DNA from: Pseudomonadota bacterium | GTDB lineage: Bacteria > Pseudomonadota > Gammaproteobacteria > Burkholderiales > Burkholderiaceae_B | DNA: 64,000 nt | Direction: 5' to 3' | Assembly: GCA_023388835.1 (NCBI GenBank) | Contig: JAEWFK010000156.1 | Span: 4,596-68,595, forward strand | Part shown: piece after piece, positions 36,019-45,624 of the stretch | Position numbering within the stretch: position 1 is the stretch's first letter | Layout of the letters: each line of letters begins with the position of its first letter | Program-made: the position numbers and the translations under genes | The notes under the pieces: model-generated | Database searches by the model: none | What the model saw: only the letters and a program-made list of their open reading frames with translations | What the model was told of the DNA's origin: nothing

Positions 36019-36468
36019 TCACCCTTGGGAGCGCCGGTCGGCGGCACCTTCCAGTGCTTCGCCGCCGGCTTCTCTATCCCAAGCACGCTCAAGACCGGCC
36101 AGTATCGGGCAATCGGGCCGATGGTCGCCGGCACAGCAGTCCACCAATGTCCGCAAAGTATCGGACATCTGCTTCAACTGTGTGATCTTCTGCTCGAGTT
36201 CGGCAATATGCGACTGTGCAATGCGCTTCACATCGGCGCTGTGCCTAGAGCGATCGCTCCACAAACTGAGCAGCTCGCCGATTTCTTTCACTGAGAAACC
36301 CAGATCGCGAGCGCGGCGCACAAAGTTCAAGCGATGCACATCATTGGCCGAATAAGCCCTGTAGCCCGACGCCGTGCGCGCGGCGGGCGGAATCAAGCCG
36401 ATATCCTCGTAGTAGCGAATCATCTTGGCAGACACGCCGCTGGCGTTGGCTGCTTCTCCGATATTCAT
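36019..36468 (-). CDS. cueR: Cu(I)-responsive MerR-family regulator
   Basis: A 149-residue MerR protein. The N-terminal winged helix [26 protein letters not shown] is followed by a dimerisation helix. The metal loop has C112 and C120 ([10 protein letters not shown]), at the residue numbers of E. coli CueR. An extra C111 sits beside it. The C-terminal tail is longer than in E. coli. It activates copZ and copA promoters when Cu(I) is bound. ATG overlaps the copA stop by 4 bases, so the sensor is made from the operon it controls. Confidence 0.95.
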   Translation of the reverse strand: MNIGEAANASGVSAKMIRYYEDIGLIPPAARTASGYRAYSANDVHRLNFVRRARDLGFSVKEIGELLSLWSDRSRHSADVKRIAQSHIAELEQKITQLKQMSDTLRTLVDCCAGDHRPDCPILAGLERAWDREAGGEALEGAADRRSQG

Positions 36469-38954
36469 AGTGTGTCTCCATGCGGCGGTTTGAAGCCGCG
36501 CAGCCGCAGCGCGTTGCCCAGAACGAACACGCTCGACAACGCCATGGCTCCGGCTGCGAAGATGGGAGACAGCAGCACGCCCCAGGCCGGGTACAGCACC
36601 CCGGCCGCCACGGGAATAAGCGCCGTGTTATAGACGAAGGCCCAGAAAAGATTCTGGCGGATGTTGCCAATGGTGGCGCGGGACAACGCAATGGCATTCG
36701 GGACGCCTTGAAGGCTTCCCGACATCAACACCACATCGGCCGCTTCGATCGCAATGTCTGTCCCGGTTCCGATGGCCAAGCCCACATCCGACTCCGCCAA
36801 GGCCGGCGCATCGTTGATGCCATCGCCCACAAAGGCCACAGCGCCATGTTCAGCCCGCAGACGCCGCACGGCCTCGACCTTGCCGCCCGGAAGGACTTCC
36901 GCCACGACTTCGTCTATGCCCAGGCGCCTGGCAATGGCTTGTGCGGTGCGGGCGTTGTCGCCGGTAATCATGGCGACCTTCAAACCCAGGGCGTGCAAGG
37001 CGTCGATGGCCGCAGGCGTGGAATCCTTGACCGGGTCGGCTACGGCGACGATCGCGGCCAATCGACCGCCGATCGCGGCATACAGTGGGGTCTTGCCTTC
37101 ATCGCCGAGCCGCTGGGCAGTGTCCGCGAAGACACCGACATCCAGACCCAGCTCACGCATGTAGCGATCCGCTCCGACCTCCACCCACACACCTTCCGCC
37201 TCGGCTCTCACGCCGAATCCCGTCACGGACTCGAACTGCGTGACAGGGGGCAATTCCAGTCCTTCTTGCCCGGCTGCTTGTACGATTGCGCGAGCGACGG
37301 GGTGCTCAGACCGCGCTTCGACCGCCGCAATCCGAGCAAGGATGTCCGAGCGCACGAAGCCGTCTGTGACCTCCAGATCCGTCAGCGCGGGACTGCCTTC
37401 AGTCAAGGTCCCCGTCTTGTCGACTGCCACCACCTTCGCATCGCGCAGCCGCTGCAGGGCCTCCCCCTTGCGAAACAGCACGCCCATTTCCGCCCCCCGG
37501 CCCGTTCCAACCATGATGGAGGTCGGGGTCGCCAGGCCCATGGCACAGGGACACGCGATGATCAGTACCGCCACCGCATTGACCAAGGCGAAGCTGAGGG
37601 CGGGCGATGGCCCAAAGGCCATCCATATCACGAATGTGATCAAGGCGGCGGCCATGACCGCCGGCACAAACCACATGGTCACCTTGTCGACCATGGCCTG
37701 GATGGGCAGCTTTGAGCCCTGGGCGTCTTCCACCATGCGGATGATCTGGGCCAGCACCGTCTGGCCGCCGACCGCTGTGGCACGAAACAGGAAAGCGCCC
37801 GTCTGATTCACGGTGCCGCCCACGACTTCGCTGCCGACATCCTTTTCCACGGGCACCGGTTCGCCCGAGATCATCGACTCATCGACATAGCTGGAGCCTT
37901 CCGTCACCTCGCCATCGACGGGCACCCGTTCGCCGGGACGTACATCGACGAGATCACCAGGCATCACCTCGGCGATAGGAATCTCGGCCATCGTCCCATT
38001 ACGCTTGACCCTCGCGGTTTTGGCCTGCAGCCCCACCAGCCGCTGGATGGCGGCCGATGTGCGCCCTTTGGCACGGGCTTCCAGGTAGCGCCCCAACAAT
38101 ATCAGCGCAACGATCACTGCCGCCGCTTCGTAATAGACATTGACCGTTCCAGTGGGCAGCAAATCGGATGCAAAGGTCGCCACCAACGAATAGCCGTAAG
38201 CGGCAAGCGTTCCCACGGCCACCAGGGAATTCATGTCGGGCGCGCCGCGCAGCAACACAGGAAGTCCTTTCTGGTAGAAGCGCCGCCCCGGAAATACGAG
38301 CACCAGAGTCGTCATCGCGAACTGCAGCAGCCAGCTCGCCCGCATGCCGATTGTGTCCACGATCAGTTCGTGGACGCCGGGCACGAGGTGCGACCCCATT
38401 TCGAGAACGAAAACAGGTAGCGCCAGCGCCATGGCCAGGAAAAAGTCGCGCTTCAATTGAATGCGTTCGGCATCCTTTCTGGCGGACGCCTCTTCGGCCT
38501 GTGCATTGCCGCGCTCCTCCACCAGCCTGGCATCGTAGCCCGCCGACTCAACTGCGGCCGCCAGCGCCCCGACCTCGGCCCTGCCTCGGATGGTGGCACG
38601 TTCCGTGGCGAGGTTCACCACGACTTCCTGCACGCCCGCCACCTTGCGCAAGGCAGCTTCCACGCGGCCGACACAGGACGCGCAGGTCATGCCTTCCACC
38701 GACAGCTCGACCGTTCCAGCCGGCACGTCGTAGCCGGCCTTTTCGATGGCCTGAACAAGCGCCAGCCGGTCCACGCCAGGATCGGCGTGCAGGTCCGCAC
38801 GCTCCGTTGCGAGGTTTACCGCCACATCTTGAACGCCCTCCACTTTGCGAAGCGCGGCCTCCACGCGTCCCACACAGGACGCGCAGGTCATGCCTTCCAC
38901 AGGCAAGCTGATGCCGATCGTGCCCCCGGACCGGGGCGAGAGTGAGGATTCCAC
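36465..38954 (-). CDS. copA: Cu(I)-exporting P1B-type ATPase
   Basis: An 829-residue exporter. Two N-terminal HMA domains carry MTCASC at 22-27 and 89-94. The eight-helix core has the CPC motif ([11 protein letters not shown]), the phosphorylated Asp in DKTGTLTEG and [10 protein letters not shown]. It pumps Cu(I) out of the cytosol. I prefer GTG 38954, which has AGGAG seven bases upstream. The in-frame ATG at 38978 would lie only about five bases after the predicted transcription start and has no ribosome-binding site. Confidence 0.95.
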   Translation of the reverse strand: MESSLSPRSGGTIGISLPVEGMTCASCVGRVEAALRKVEGVQDVAVNLATERADLHADPGVDRLALVQAIEKAGYDVPAGTVELSVEGMTCASCVGRVEAALRKVAGVQEVVVNLATERATIRGRAEVGALAAAVESAGYDARLVEERGNAQAEEASARKDAERIQLKRDFFLAMALALPVFVLEMGSHLVPGVHELIVDTIGMRASWLLQFAMTTLVLVFPGRRFYQKGLPVLLRGAPDMNSLVAVGTLAAYGYSLVATFASDLLPTGTVNVYYEAAAVIVALILLGRYLEARAKGRTSAAIQRLVGLQAKTARVKRNGTMAEIPIAEVMPGDLVDVRPGERVPVDGEVTEGSSYVDESMISGEPVPVEKDVGSEVVGGTVNQTGAFLFRATAVGGQTVLAQIIRMVEDAQGSKLPIQAMVDKVTMWFVPAVMAAALITFVIWMAFGPSPALSFALVNAVAVLIIACPCAMGLATPTSIMVGTGRGAEMGVLFRKGEALQRLRDAKVVAVDKTGTLTEGSPALTDLEVTDGFVRSDILARIAAVEARSEHPVARAIVQAAGQEGLELPPVTQFESVTGFGVRAEAEGVWVEVGADRYMRELGLDVGVFADTAQRLGDEGKTPLYAAIGGRLAAIVAVADPVKDSTPAAIDALHALGLKVAMITGDNARTAQAIARRLGIDEVVAEVLPGGKVEAVRRLRAEHGAVAFVGDGINDAPALAESDVGLAIGTGTDIAIEAADVVLMSGSLQGVPNAIALSRATIGNIRQNLFWAFVYNTALIPVAAGVLYPAWGVLLSPIFAAGAMALSSVFVLGNALRLRGFKPPHGDTL

Positions 38955-38989
38955 TGGGCTTCTCCTGCAAGAATTCATACGATAGGTGC

Positions 38990-39020
38990 AGGATAAACCT
39001 TTCCATCATTGGAAGGTCAA
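38990..39020 (-). promoter_or_regulatory. CueR-type promoter of the copA-cueR operon
   Basis: Read on the minus strand, -35 TTGACC (39020-39015) and -10 TATCCT (38995-38990) are separated by 19 bases. The spacer contains the dyad CCTTCC-N6-GGAAAGG. The structure equals that of the copZ promoter, so both units should respond to the same copper sensor. Confidence 0.88.
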
Positions 39021-39047
39021 GCACGCTGGCATCGTCGCCCGCCTGGC

Positions 39048-40208
39048 TCAGAAAGAACGGGGCAGCCCGAGTATGTGTTCGGCCACGTAAGAGTAGATCA
39101 GGTTGGTGGAGATGGGCGCCACCTGATATAGGCGGGTTTCCCGAAACTTGCGCTCGATATCGTATTCGTTAGCAAAGCCGAAGCCGCCGTAAGTCTGCAT
39201 GCAGACATTGGCCGCTTCCCAGCTTGCCTTGGCTGCGAGGTACTTCGCCATATTGGCTTGCGGCCCACAATGCTCGTGCGAATCGAAGCGGCGGGCAGCC
39301 TCGAACCGCATGAGATTGGCAGCTTCCACTTCGATGAAGGCTTCCGCGATGGGAAACTGAACCCCTTGGTTCTGGCCGATGGGGCGGTCGAACACAATAC
39401 GCTCGCTCGCGTAATTGCGCGCCCGCTCGATGAACCAGTAGCCATCGCCTATGCACTCGGCCGCGATCAGCGTGCGTTCCGCATTCAGGCCGTCCAGAAT
39501 GTACTTGAAGCCGCGCCCTTCCTGGCCGATCAGGTTTTCGTCCGGGATCTCGAGATTCTCGAAGAAGAGTTCATTGGTTTCATGATTCACCAGGTTGGGA
39601 ATCGGCCGCACGGTCAAACCCTTGCCGATGGCGTCGTGCAGGTCCACGATGAAGATCGACATTCCTTCTGATTTCTTCGTCACTTCAGCGAGCGGCGTCG
39701 TGCGGGCCAGCAGGATCATCAGGTCCGAATGCTGCACACGCGATATCCAGACCTTCTGTCCATTGACCACGTAGCGGCCGTCCTTCTTGACGGCGGTGGT
39801 CTTGATTTTGGTCGTATCGGTGCCGGCGGTCGGCTCTGTGACGGCCATCGACTGGATGCGCAGTTTGCCAGCCGCGATGGCCGGCAAGTATTTCTCCTTC
39901 TGTTCCCGACTGCCATTACGCAGGAGCGTGCCCATGTTGTACATCTGGCCGTGCACCGCCCCCGCGTTACCGCCTGATCGATTGATCTCTTCCATGATGA
40001 CCGAAGCCGCCGTCAGCCCCAGGCCCGTTCCGCCGAACTCCTCGGGAATCATCGCGGACAGCCATCCAGCCTCCATCAGTGCATCGACAAAGGTGTCGGG
40101 GTACGCCTTCTCTTCATCGACCTTGCGGAAGTATTCGTCGGGAAATTGCCGGCAAAGTTGACGTACGGCGTCGCGGATGTCCTGATAATCGTCGGTCTCG
40201 TTGAACAT
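39048..40208 (-). CDS. Acyl-CoA dehydrogenase
   Basis: A 386-residue flavoenzyme with the family fold: N-terminal helices, the FAD-binding QSMAVTEPTAGTDTT, WISRVQHSD and the C-terminal YGGFGFANEYDIERKFRE. That C-terminal block usually carries the catalytic Glu nearby. It oxidises an acyl-CoA to a 2-enoyl-CoA, passing electrons to ETF. Substrate chain type is not readable. It is monocistronic by eye, with the copper operon downstream. Confidence 0.92.
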   Translation of the reverse strand: MFNETDDYQDIRDAVRQLCRQFPDEYFRKVDEEKAYPDTFVDALMEAGWLSAMIPEEFGGTGLGLTAASVIMEEINRSGGNAGAVHGQMYNMGTLLRNGSREQKEKYLPAIAAGKLRIQSMAVTEPTAGTDTTKIKTTAVKKDGRYVVNGQKVWISRVQHSDLMILLARTTPLAEVTKKSEGMSIFIVDLHDAIGKGLTVRPIPNLVNHETNELFFENLEIPDENLIGQEGRGFKYILDGLNAERTLIAAECIGDGYWFIERARNYASERIVFDRPIGQNQGVQFPIAEAFIEVEAANLMRFEAARRFDSHEHCGPQANMAKYLAAKASWEAANVCMQTYGGFGFANEYDIERKFRETRLYQVAPISTNLIYSYVAEHILGLPRSF

Positions 40209-40321
40209 GCGGGGTTCTCCTGTTTGCGGCTATTGTGTCAGAACCTTCGAGGGAAGATGGAATGACAACGGGGCCTCGCACAGTGATGCGAGACCCCGCA
40301 GGCCGGCTTACGCAGGAGCAA

Positions 40322-40843
40322 TCAAAGCATCCGCCGCAGTACGCCGTCCTTCTTTACAAAATGGTGGAACAAGGCGATACCGATATGGCCGACCACCATG
40401 ATCAAGAGCAGCCAGGCAAGCGGCGAGTGCAGTCCGCCCAAGGTGATCATCCAGGGGATTTCTTCGCCTTTGGCCACCAGCTGGATGCCGAAGGGTGTCC
40501 AGCCATAACCGTTGCCCACCATATACATCATGCCTGTAATCGGCATCAGCAGCATGGCCGCATACAGCAGAAAATGGCCGGCCCTGACCAGAGCGGCCGT
40601 CGACGGATCCTGGACCGGCCGGTTGTTCCGTTGTGATGCCGCCCAAATAATGCGCAAGACGATCAACACGAGCAACAGCGTACCAATCGAAATATGCCAA
40701 GGCACCAAAGTCTGCCCGACCCAATGTTCTCCCTCTGCAATCCGGTCAAAGAATTTCAACAATTGCCAGGCAATGAAGAATCCCATGCCCCAATGCAAGA
40801 GCCGGGAAATGCCGCCGTAGCGTTCTTTGGTATCACCTTTCAT
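40322..40843 (-). CDS. Cytochrome b561
   Basis: A 173-residue inner-membrane diheme cytochrome of the bacterial b561 type. Four membrane segments are visible, with histidines in RLLHWGMGFF, PWHISIG, GGLHSPLAW and GHIGIALFHH as the likely heme ligands. It passes electrons between quinol and soluble partners; some relatives oxidise superoxide. The start is ATG 40843 with GGAGC upstream; the frame is open far upstream but unrelated. Confidence 0.88.
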   Translation of the reverse strand: MKGDTKERYGGISRLLHWGMGFFIAWQLLKFFDRIAEGEHWVGQTLVPWHISIGTLLLVLIVLRIIWAASQRNNRPVQDPSTAALVRAGHFLLYAAMLLMPITGMMYMVGNGYGWTPFGIQLVAKGEEIPWMITLGGLHSPLAWLLLIMVVGHIGIALFHHFVKKDGVLRRML

Positions 40844-40877
40844 ATGCTGCTCCGTCAGTAGAGGATAAAAAGAAATG

Positions 40878-41858
40878 TTAAGCGGCGCAGCGCAATGCCT
40901 TGGTATTCGCGGCCCCGGATGAACCCAGGTTGGCGAACATCTCACGTGTAATCTCTGCCAGACCGAAAGCCGGCTTCCAGCCCCAGTCTCTGCGCGCGCA
41001 GCGGTCATCGATGGAATTCGGCCAGCCGTGGGCGATCGGCTGGCGGAAATCGGGTTCGTACCGAATCGTGAAGCCCGGCACATGCTTGCGTATTTCCGCG
41101 GTGATTTGCGCGGGCGTGAAGCTGACGCCCGCGAGATTGTAGCTGCCGCGTTCCCGGACGGAAGCCGCCGGCGCCTCCATCAGTTCCATGGTCGCCCTCA
41201 CAGCGTCGTCCATGTACATCATCGGCAGTTTTTCGTCCTGGTCGAGGAAGCAGACGTAAGCTTCGCCGCGGACGGCGAAGTGAAAGATGTCGACGGCATA
41301 GTCGGTCGTTCCGCCGCCAGGCGCCGTCTTGCATGAGATCAGGCCAGGATAGCGCAAACTGCGGACGTCCACGCCGTGGTTCTCAAAATACCAACGGCAC
41401 CAGCCTTCGCCCGCCAGCTTGGAAATTCCATAGACGGTGTTGGGCTCCATGATGGTGCGCTGAGCGGTATGGTTCGCCGGGGTGGTCGGGCCGAACGCCG
41501 CGATGGAGCTGGGCCAGAAGATCTTGTCCAAGCGCTGCACGCGGGCCGCTTCCAGGACATTCAGCAGGCCTGCCATATTCAGGTTCCAGGCCCAGGTGGG
41601 ATTGCGCTCACCGGTGGCCGATAGCGCCGCTGCCAAATGGTAGATCTGCGTAATGCCCCGGCGCTCGACGATCTCCGCGAGCCTGGCGGCGTCGAGCACG
41701 TCCAGCGTCTCGTGGGCGATATCGGCATGCCTGCCCTGGGACTCCCGGTCGCTGGTGACGACTTGGCCGGTGCCATAGCGCTCCGCCAGCGCGGCGGCCA
41801 GTTCGGTCCCCAGTTGTCCATTGGCGCCGGTGATCAGAATACGAGGGGCTTGGCTCAT
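40878..41858 (-). CDS. tdh: L-threonine 3-dehydrogenase, epimerase (SDR) type
   Basis: A 326-residue extended SDR with NAD motif ITGANGQLG and catalytic Ser/Tyr-Lys in PSSIAAFG and TVYGISKLAGE. It oxidises threonine to 2-amino-3-oxobutyrate, which Kbl then cleaves with CoA. It is not related to the zinc-dependent Tdh of E. coli; this form belongs to the UDP-galactose-epimerase-like family. Its start overlaps the kbl stop by 4 bases, and the context with kbl supports the assignment over a sugar epimerase. Confidence 0.9.
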   Translation of the reverse strand: MSQAPRILITGANGQLGTELAAALAERYGTGQVVTSDRESQGRHADIAHETLDVLDAARLAEIVERRGITQIYHLAAALSATGERNPTWAWNLNMAGLLNVLEAARVQRLDKIFWPSSIAAFGPTTPANHTAQRTIMEPNTVYGISKLAGEGWCRWYFENHGVDVRSLRYPGLISCKTAPGGGTTDYAVDIFHFAVRGEAYVCFLDQDEKLPMMYMDDAVRATMELMEAPAASVRERGSYNLAGVSFTPAQITAEIRKHVPGFTIRYEPDFRQPIAHGWPNSIDDRCARRDWGWKPAFGLAEITREMFANLGSSGAANTKALRCAA

Positions 41859-43057
41859 GGTGTGACTCCCAGCTCCCTGCCTGCTTGAGCGAATGCGGAC
41901 AAGGCGGCATCAAGTTGCGCCTGGGTATGCTGAGCGCCGACCTGTACACGAATCCGCGCTTCGCCCTTGGGAACCACGGGATAAAAGAAGCCGATGACAT
42001 AGACGCCCAGTTCGAGCAGGCGCTGCGACAGGCGCTGCGACAGCTCCGCATCATGGACCATGACGGGAATAATGGGATGATTCCCCGGTTTGAGTTCGAA
42101 ACCGCAAGCCTCCAGGCCGGCACGCAAGTACTGGGCGCTGTGCTCAAGCTGATCGCGCAGATGGGTATCAGCTTCGAGCAGATCAAGCACCTTGAGTGTG
42201 GCGCCGATGATGGACGGGGCCACGGTATTGGAGAACAGATAGGGACGCGAACGTTGGCGCAGCAGATCGACCACTTCTTTGCGGGCGCTGGTGAACCCCC
42301 CGGATGCACCGCCCAGCGCCTTGCCCAGGGTACCGGTGATGATGTCGATCTTGCCGAAGACTCCGCGGTACTCATGGGTACCCCGACCCCGCCTGCCCAG
42401 AAAGCCGGTGGCATGGCAATCGTCCATTCCCAGCAACGCGCCATGCTTGTCGCAGATTTCGCGTATTTCATCCAGCCGGGCAATGGTGCCATCCATCGAG
42501 AACACGCCGTCGGTGAAGACAAGCTTGTAGCGAGCACCGGCGGCTTCGGCTGCTTCCAGCTGCCGACGAAGATCCTCGAGGTCATCGTGCTTGTAGCGAT
42601 ACCGCCTGGCCTTGCTCAGCCGTATGCCATCAATGATGGACGCATGGTTGAGCTCGTCGCTGATCACGGCATCTTCGGCGCCCAATAAAGTCTCGAAGAG
42701 GCCGCCGTTTGCGTCGAAGGCCGAACCGTAGAGGATGGTGTCTTCCGTTCCAAGAAATTGAGAAAGACGGCGCTCCAGTTCTTTGTGTAAGTCTTGCGTA
42801 CCGCAAATGAAACGGACCGAGCTTAAGCCGAAGCCGCGCTCAGACAAGGCTTCATGCGCCGCCTGCAGCACCTGCGGATGCGAGGAAAGGCCCAGATAAT
42901 TGTTCGCACAGAGATTGATGAGTTCCCGCCCATCCTGGGTCGTGATCGCACCGCCTTGCGGCGAGATGATCACTCGTTCGCTCTTGAAAAGGCCAGCGTC
43001 CTGAATGGACTGGAGCTCATCACGCAGGCTGCGGTAAAAGTCTTCGGTTGTTGGCAC
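41855..43057 (-). CDS. kbl: 2-amino-3-ketobutyrate CoA ligase (glycine C-acetyltransferase)
   Basis: A 400-residue alpha-oxoamine synthase family PLP enzyme. The PLP lysine lies in GTLGKALGGASGG. Other family signatures are CANNYLGLSSHP, GTQDLHKELE and DDCHATGFLG. It cleaves 2-amino-3-oxobutyrate into glycine and acetyl-CoA. It is the first gene of a kbl-tdh operon, divergent from the XRE-cupin regulator with 87 bases between the starts. Confidence 0.95.
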   Translation of the reverse strand: MPTTEDFYRSLRDELQSIQDAGLFKSERVIISPQGGAITTQDGRELINLCANNYLGLSSHPQVLQAAHEALSERGFGLSSVRFICGTQDLHKELERRLSQFLGTEDTILYGSAFDANGGLFETLLGAEDAVISDELNHASIIDGIRLSKARRYRYKHDDLEDLRRQLEAAEAAGARYKLVFTDGVFSMDGTIARLDEIREICDKHGALLGMDDCHATGFLGRRGRGTHEYRGVFGKIDIITGTLGKALGGASGGFTSARKEVVDLLRQRSRPYLFSNTVAPSIIGATLKVLDLLEADTHLRDQLEHSAQYLRAGLEACGFELKPGNHPIIPVMVHDAELSQRLSQRLLELGVYVIGFFYPVVPKGEARIRVQVGAQHTQAQLDAALSAFAQAGRELGVTP

Positions 43058-43076
43058 GGTGCCGCTCCTGTAGAAT

Positions 43077-43114
43077 CGAAACGTTCGGTAAATCGTAATT
43101 TCTTATATATCGAA
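43077..43114. promoter_or_regulatory. Candidate operator between kbl and the XRE-cupin regulator
   Basis: CGAA-ACG-TTCG (43077-43087) is a perfect inverted repeat, and another CGAA follows at 43111-43114, in an AT-rich 87-bp divergent region. It may bind the adjacent helix-turn-helix regulator and control both directions. Confidence 0.4.
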
Positions 43115-43144
43115 CAATAAATCCAATATAGAGAACTCTGTGCC

Positions 43145-43747
43145 ATGATGCAAGCTATCTCGGCAGCCGGCGTGCCGGCCGGCCCTCCCGCCGTCGGTAT
43201 GAAGCTGCAATCGCTACGGCAATCTCACAAACTATCGCTGGATGAACTTTCGCGTCGGGCCGGCGTTTCCAAATCCATGTTGTCCCAGATCGAACGGAAC
43301 CAGGCCAATCCTACCGTCGCCGTGTTGTGGCGGCTCGCCAATGCGCTGGGCATTGAGCTCGCCGAATTTCTGTCCGAGGCGCCCGCACAGGCTCGGCCCG
43401 CCGCCATCACCGTGGTTCCGGAACACGCGACGCCCGTCATACGCAGCCCCGACGGCAAGTGCGAACTCAAGATACTGGGTCCGATCGAACTGGCCGGCAG
43501 GTTGGAGTGGTATCGGCTCACCATCGAGCCGGGCGGCATCCTTGCCTCGGAAGCGCATGAGAGCGGCGCCCGTGAACATCTGACCGTGCACAGTGGCCAG
43601 ATAGCGATCCAGGCCGCCGGCGCGGAGAAGAGAGTAATGCACGGAGAAACCGCGCGTTATCCCGTTGACGTCCAGCACTCGCTTTCAAATCCGGGAAAAA
43701 CCAGCGCAACGGCCTTGCTGGTGGTCGAGTACGCCGGCACACCATGA
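43145..43747 (+). CDS. XRE-family regulator with C-terminal cupin domain
   Basis: A 200-residue regulator. An XRE helix-turn-helix (about 18-75; LSLDELSRRAGVSKSMLSQIERNQANPTV) precedes a cupin barrel (about 105-195). Such proteins often sense a small metabolite in the cupin and repress a neighbouring catabolic gene. It is divergent from kbl-tdh, so threonine or a breakdown product is the likely effector, which is inference. It starts at ATG 43145; a second ATG follows directly. Confidence 0.88.
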   Translation: MMQAISAAGVPAGPPAVGMKLQSLRQSHKLSLDELSRRAGVSKSMLSQIERNQANPTVAVLWRLANALGIELAEFLSEAPAQARPAAITVVPEHATPVIRSPDGKCELKILGPIELAGRLEWYRLTIEPGGILASEAHESGAREHLTVHSGQIAIQAAGAEKRVMHGETARYPVDVQHSLSNPGKTSATALLVVEYAGTP

Positions 43748-43795
43748 TGGAAATCGGTTAATGTCACTGGCGCTGACACCAACCGAGGACACCTC

Positions 43796-44090
43796 ATGAT
43801 TTAATGAAATTGCCGACATCCGCGTAGCAGCGGAAAGGGCTGCGGAGTTCGAAGAAGCCATCCAGCGTGGCGTCACGACGGTCATCGCCCATGCGAAGGG
43901 ATTCATCGACTACCAGGTGAAGCGGAGCATCGAAAGCCCCGGCCGCTACCTGCTCGTGATCCGCTGGGAGACACTGGAAAACCATACTCGCGACTTCCGC
44001 GAGTCCGATGCTTTCGGGGAATGGCGGGCCATTGTGGGGCCGTTCTTCCTGGCGCCGCCCGCTGTCGAACACTTCGGCGTCCTGGGTTGA
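43796..44090 (+). pseudogene. Antibiotic-biosynthesis-monooxygenase (ABM) domain protein, frameshifted at codon 3
   Basis: GAGGA precedes ATG 43796, but the frame stops at once (ATG-ATT-TAA). Removing one T from the run at 43800-43802 gives a continuous 97-codon frame (MINEIADIRVAAERAAEFEE...) to TGA 44088-44090. That frame matches the ABM/YgiN-type ferredoxin-like fold (FIDYQVKRSIESPGRYLLVIRWE, then FREWRAIVGPFF-like). The gene looks intact apart from this one base, so a sequencing error or very recent mutation is possible. Members are small monooxygenases or quinol-related enzymes. Confidence 0.75.
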
Positions 44091-44119
44091 AGGGCCAAGG
44101 GCTTATTGAGGTACACGCT

Positions 44120-44147
44120 GGAACGGCGGCCGACCGGCCGCCGTTCC
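44120..44147. terminator. Strong hairpin between convergent genes
   Basis: A 12-bp perfect stem, GGAACGGCGGCC/GGCCGCCGTTCC, with a GACC loop. It sits between the frameshifted gene and the convergent sorbosone-dehydrogenase-like gene. There is no long T-run on either strand, so it may be an intrinsic terminator of limited strength or a transcript stabiliser. Confidence 0.6.
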
Positions 44148-44157
44148 CCCAGCCGCC

Positions 44158-45624
44158 CTAGCCTCCCGAAGCGGGAGCGGGCGACGGTTCCGGAGTGGGC
44201 GCCGCCGGAGCTTGAGAGGCAGGAGCCGATTCCGGAGCAGGCGCCGCCGGAGCTTGAGAGGCAGGAGCCGATTCACCGGTTGCATCGGCGGTCGCCGGTG
44301 CTGACCCTGCGCTGCCTCCGGCGGGAGCGGCGGCGGCCGTAGTCGGGGTGACGCGCCACACCGTATTGGATAGATCATCCGCGACAATCAGCGCTCCGCG
44401 CGGATCCACGGTCACACCCACCGGCCGGCCCCGTGTCGTGCCGTCATCGTCGCGGAATCCCGTGACAAAATCCACCGGGTCGCCAGCGGGACGGCCATCC
44501 TTGAACGGCACAAACACCACCTTGTAGCCCACCGGGTCCGCCCGGTTCCAGCTTCCATGTTGCCCCACGAACACGCCGTCGGCAAAACTCTGCCCCATGG
44601 CCGCGTCGGAAAAGTCCACACCCAGGGTAGCCACGTGAGCGCCCAGGGCGTAATCCGGGGTGATTGCGGAAGCGACTTTCTCCGGATCCTGGGGTCGTAC
44701 GCGATCATCGACATTCTTCCCCCAATAGCTGTAGGGCCAGCCATAGAAGCCGCCCTCCTGCACAGCCGTGAGATAGTCGGGAACCAGGTCAGGCCCGATT
44801 TCATCGCGCTCGTTCACGACGGCCCACAACTGGCCGCTATCAGGCTGGATGGTCAATGCGGTCGGATTGCGCAGCCCTGTTGCATAGGTTTTGTGCGCGC
44901 CCGTTTCGGCATCGACTTGCCAAATCAGCGCCCGATCAACCTCGGCCGTCATGCCCCGTTCGGTGATGTTGCTGTTGGAACCGATGCCGACATAGAGGAA
45001 GCGGCCGTCCTCACTCGCGGCAAGCGCCTTGGTCCAGTGGTGATTGATGGCAGAGGGCAATTTCGTGACGGACTCCGGCTCCCCATCGATCTGCGTCTGC
45101 CCTTCCTGGTAGGGGAAGCGCACGAGCTCGTCCTGGTTGGCGACATAGATCATGTTGCCAATCATCGCGAGGCCATACGGTGCATTGAGATTGTCGGCAA
45201 ATACGGTCTTCAACTCGTATGTGCCGTCTCCATCGGCATCACGCAACAGGGTCAAGCGATTGCCACTAGGTACAGATGTCGTTCCCTTCGCCTTGATGTA
45301 ACCGGCAATGACGTCCTTGGGCTTGAGCGCTCCCGCATTGCCGCCACGGCCTTCCGCCACGAGAATATCGCCATTGGGCAGCACCAGTGTCTGACGCGGG
45401 ATTCCAAGGTCGGTGGCGATGGCCCGGATTGTGTAACCCTCCGGGACTGTCGGCAGGCGGTCTCCCCACTCCGCTGGTTGCGCAATCGTCATATTGGGCA
45501 GCAGACCGCGCTTGGGCTCGGGCAATTCAGGGTTGGCGCCGTACTGCAATGGGCTCGGCTCATCGCCGCAGGCAGCGAGCAGGACAGCGGAGGAAGCGAT
45601 CACTAATAAGCATGTGCGAGTCAT
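44158..45624 (-). CDS. Sorbosone dehydrogenase-like (PQQ-type beta-propeller) lipoprotein
   Basis: A 488-residue protein. GGAGG is six bases before ATG 45624. Lipobox LLAAC (C19). The mature part is a six-bladed glucose/sorbosone dehydrogenase-type propeller: YTIRAIATDLGIPRQTLVLPNGDILVAE, NNLNAPYGLAMIGNMIYVAN-like, GFYGWPYSYWG, GQHGSWNR. It probably oxidises sugars or aldehydes in the periplasm with PQQ; cofactor use is inferred. The C-terminus ends in an Ala/Pro/Ser tail with two exact-length 14-residue repeats. It overlaps the next minus-strand gene upstream by 4 bases. Confidence 0.85.
   Translation of the reverse strand: MTRTCLLVIASSAVLLAACGDEPSPLQYGANPELPEPKRGLLPNMTIAQPAEWGDRLPTVPEGYTIRAIATDLGIPRQTLVLPNGDILVAEGRGGNAGALKPKDVIAGYIKAKGTTSVPSGNRLTLLRDADGDGTYELKTVFADNLNAPYGLAMIGNMIYVANQDELVRFPYQEGQTQIDGEPESVTKLPSAINHHWTKALAASEDGRFLYVGIGSNSNITERGMTAEVDRALIWQVDAETGAHKTYATGLRNPTALTIQPDSGQLWAVVNERDEIGPDLVPDYLTAVQEGGFYGWPYSYWGKNVDDRVRPQDPEKVASAITPDYALGAHVATLGVDFSDAAMGQSFADGVFVGQHGSWNRADPVGYKVVFVPFKDGRPAGDPVDFVTGFRDDDGTTRGRPVGVTVDPRGALIVADDLSNTVWRVTPTTAAAAPAGGSAGSAPATADATGESAPASQAPAAPAPESAPASQAPAAPTPEPSPAPASGG
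44188..44271 (-). repeat. Two 42-bp tandem repeats in the C-terminal tail of the propeller protein
   Basis: Two nearly identical 42-base units (44188-44229, 44230-44271) encode the 14-residue repeat SAPASQAPAAPxPE. Such repeats expand and contract by slippage and probably give a flexible tail. Confidence 0.8.

Noticed and set aside
44188..44271. CRISPR-like repeats
   Set aside because: There are only two adjoining units without spacers, inside a coding region.
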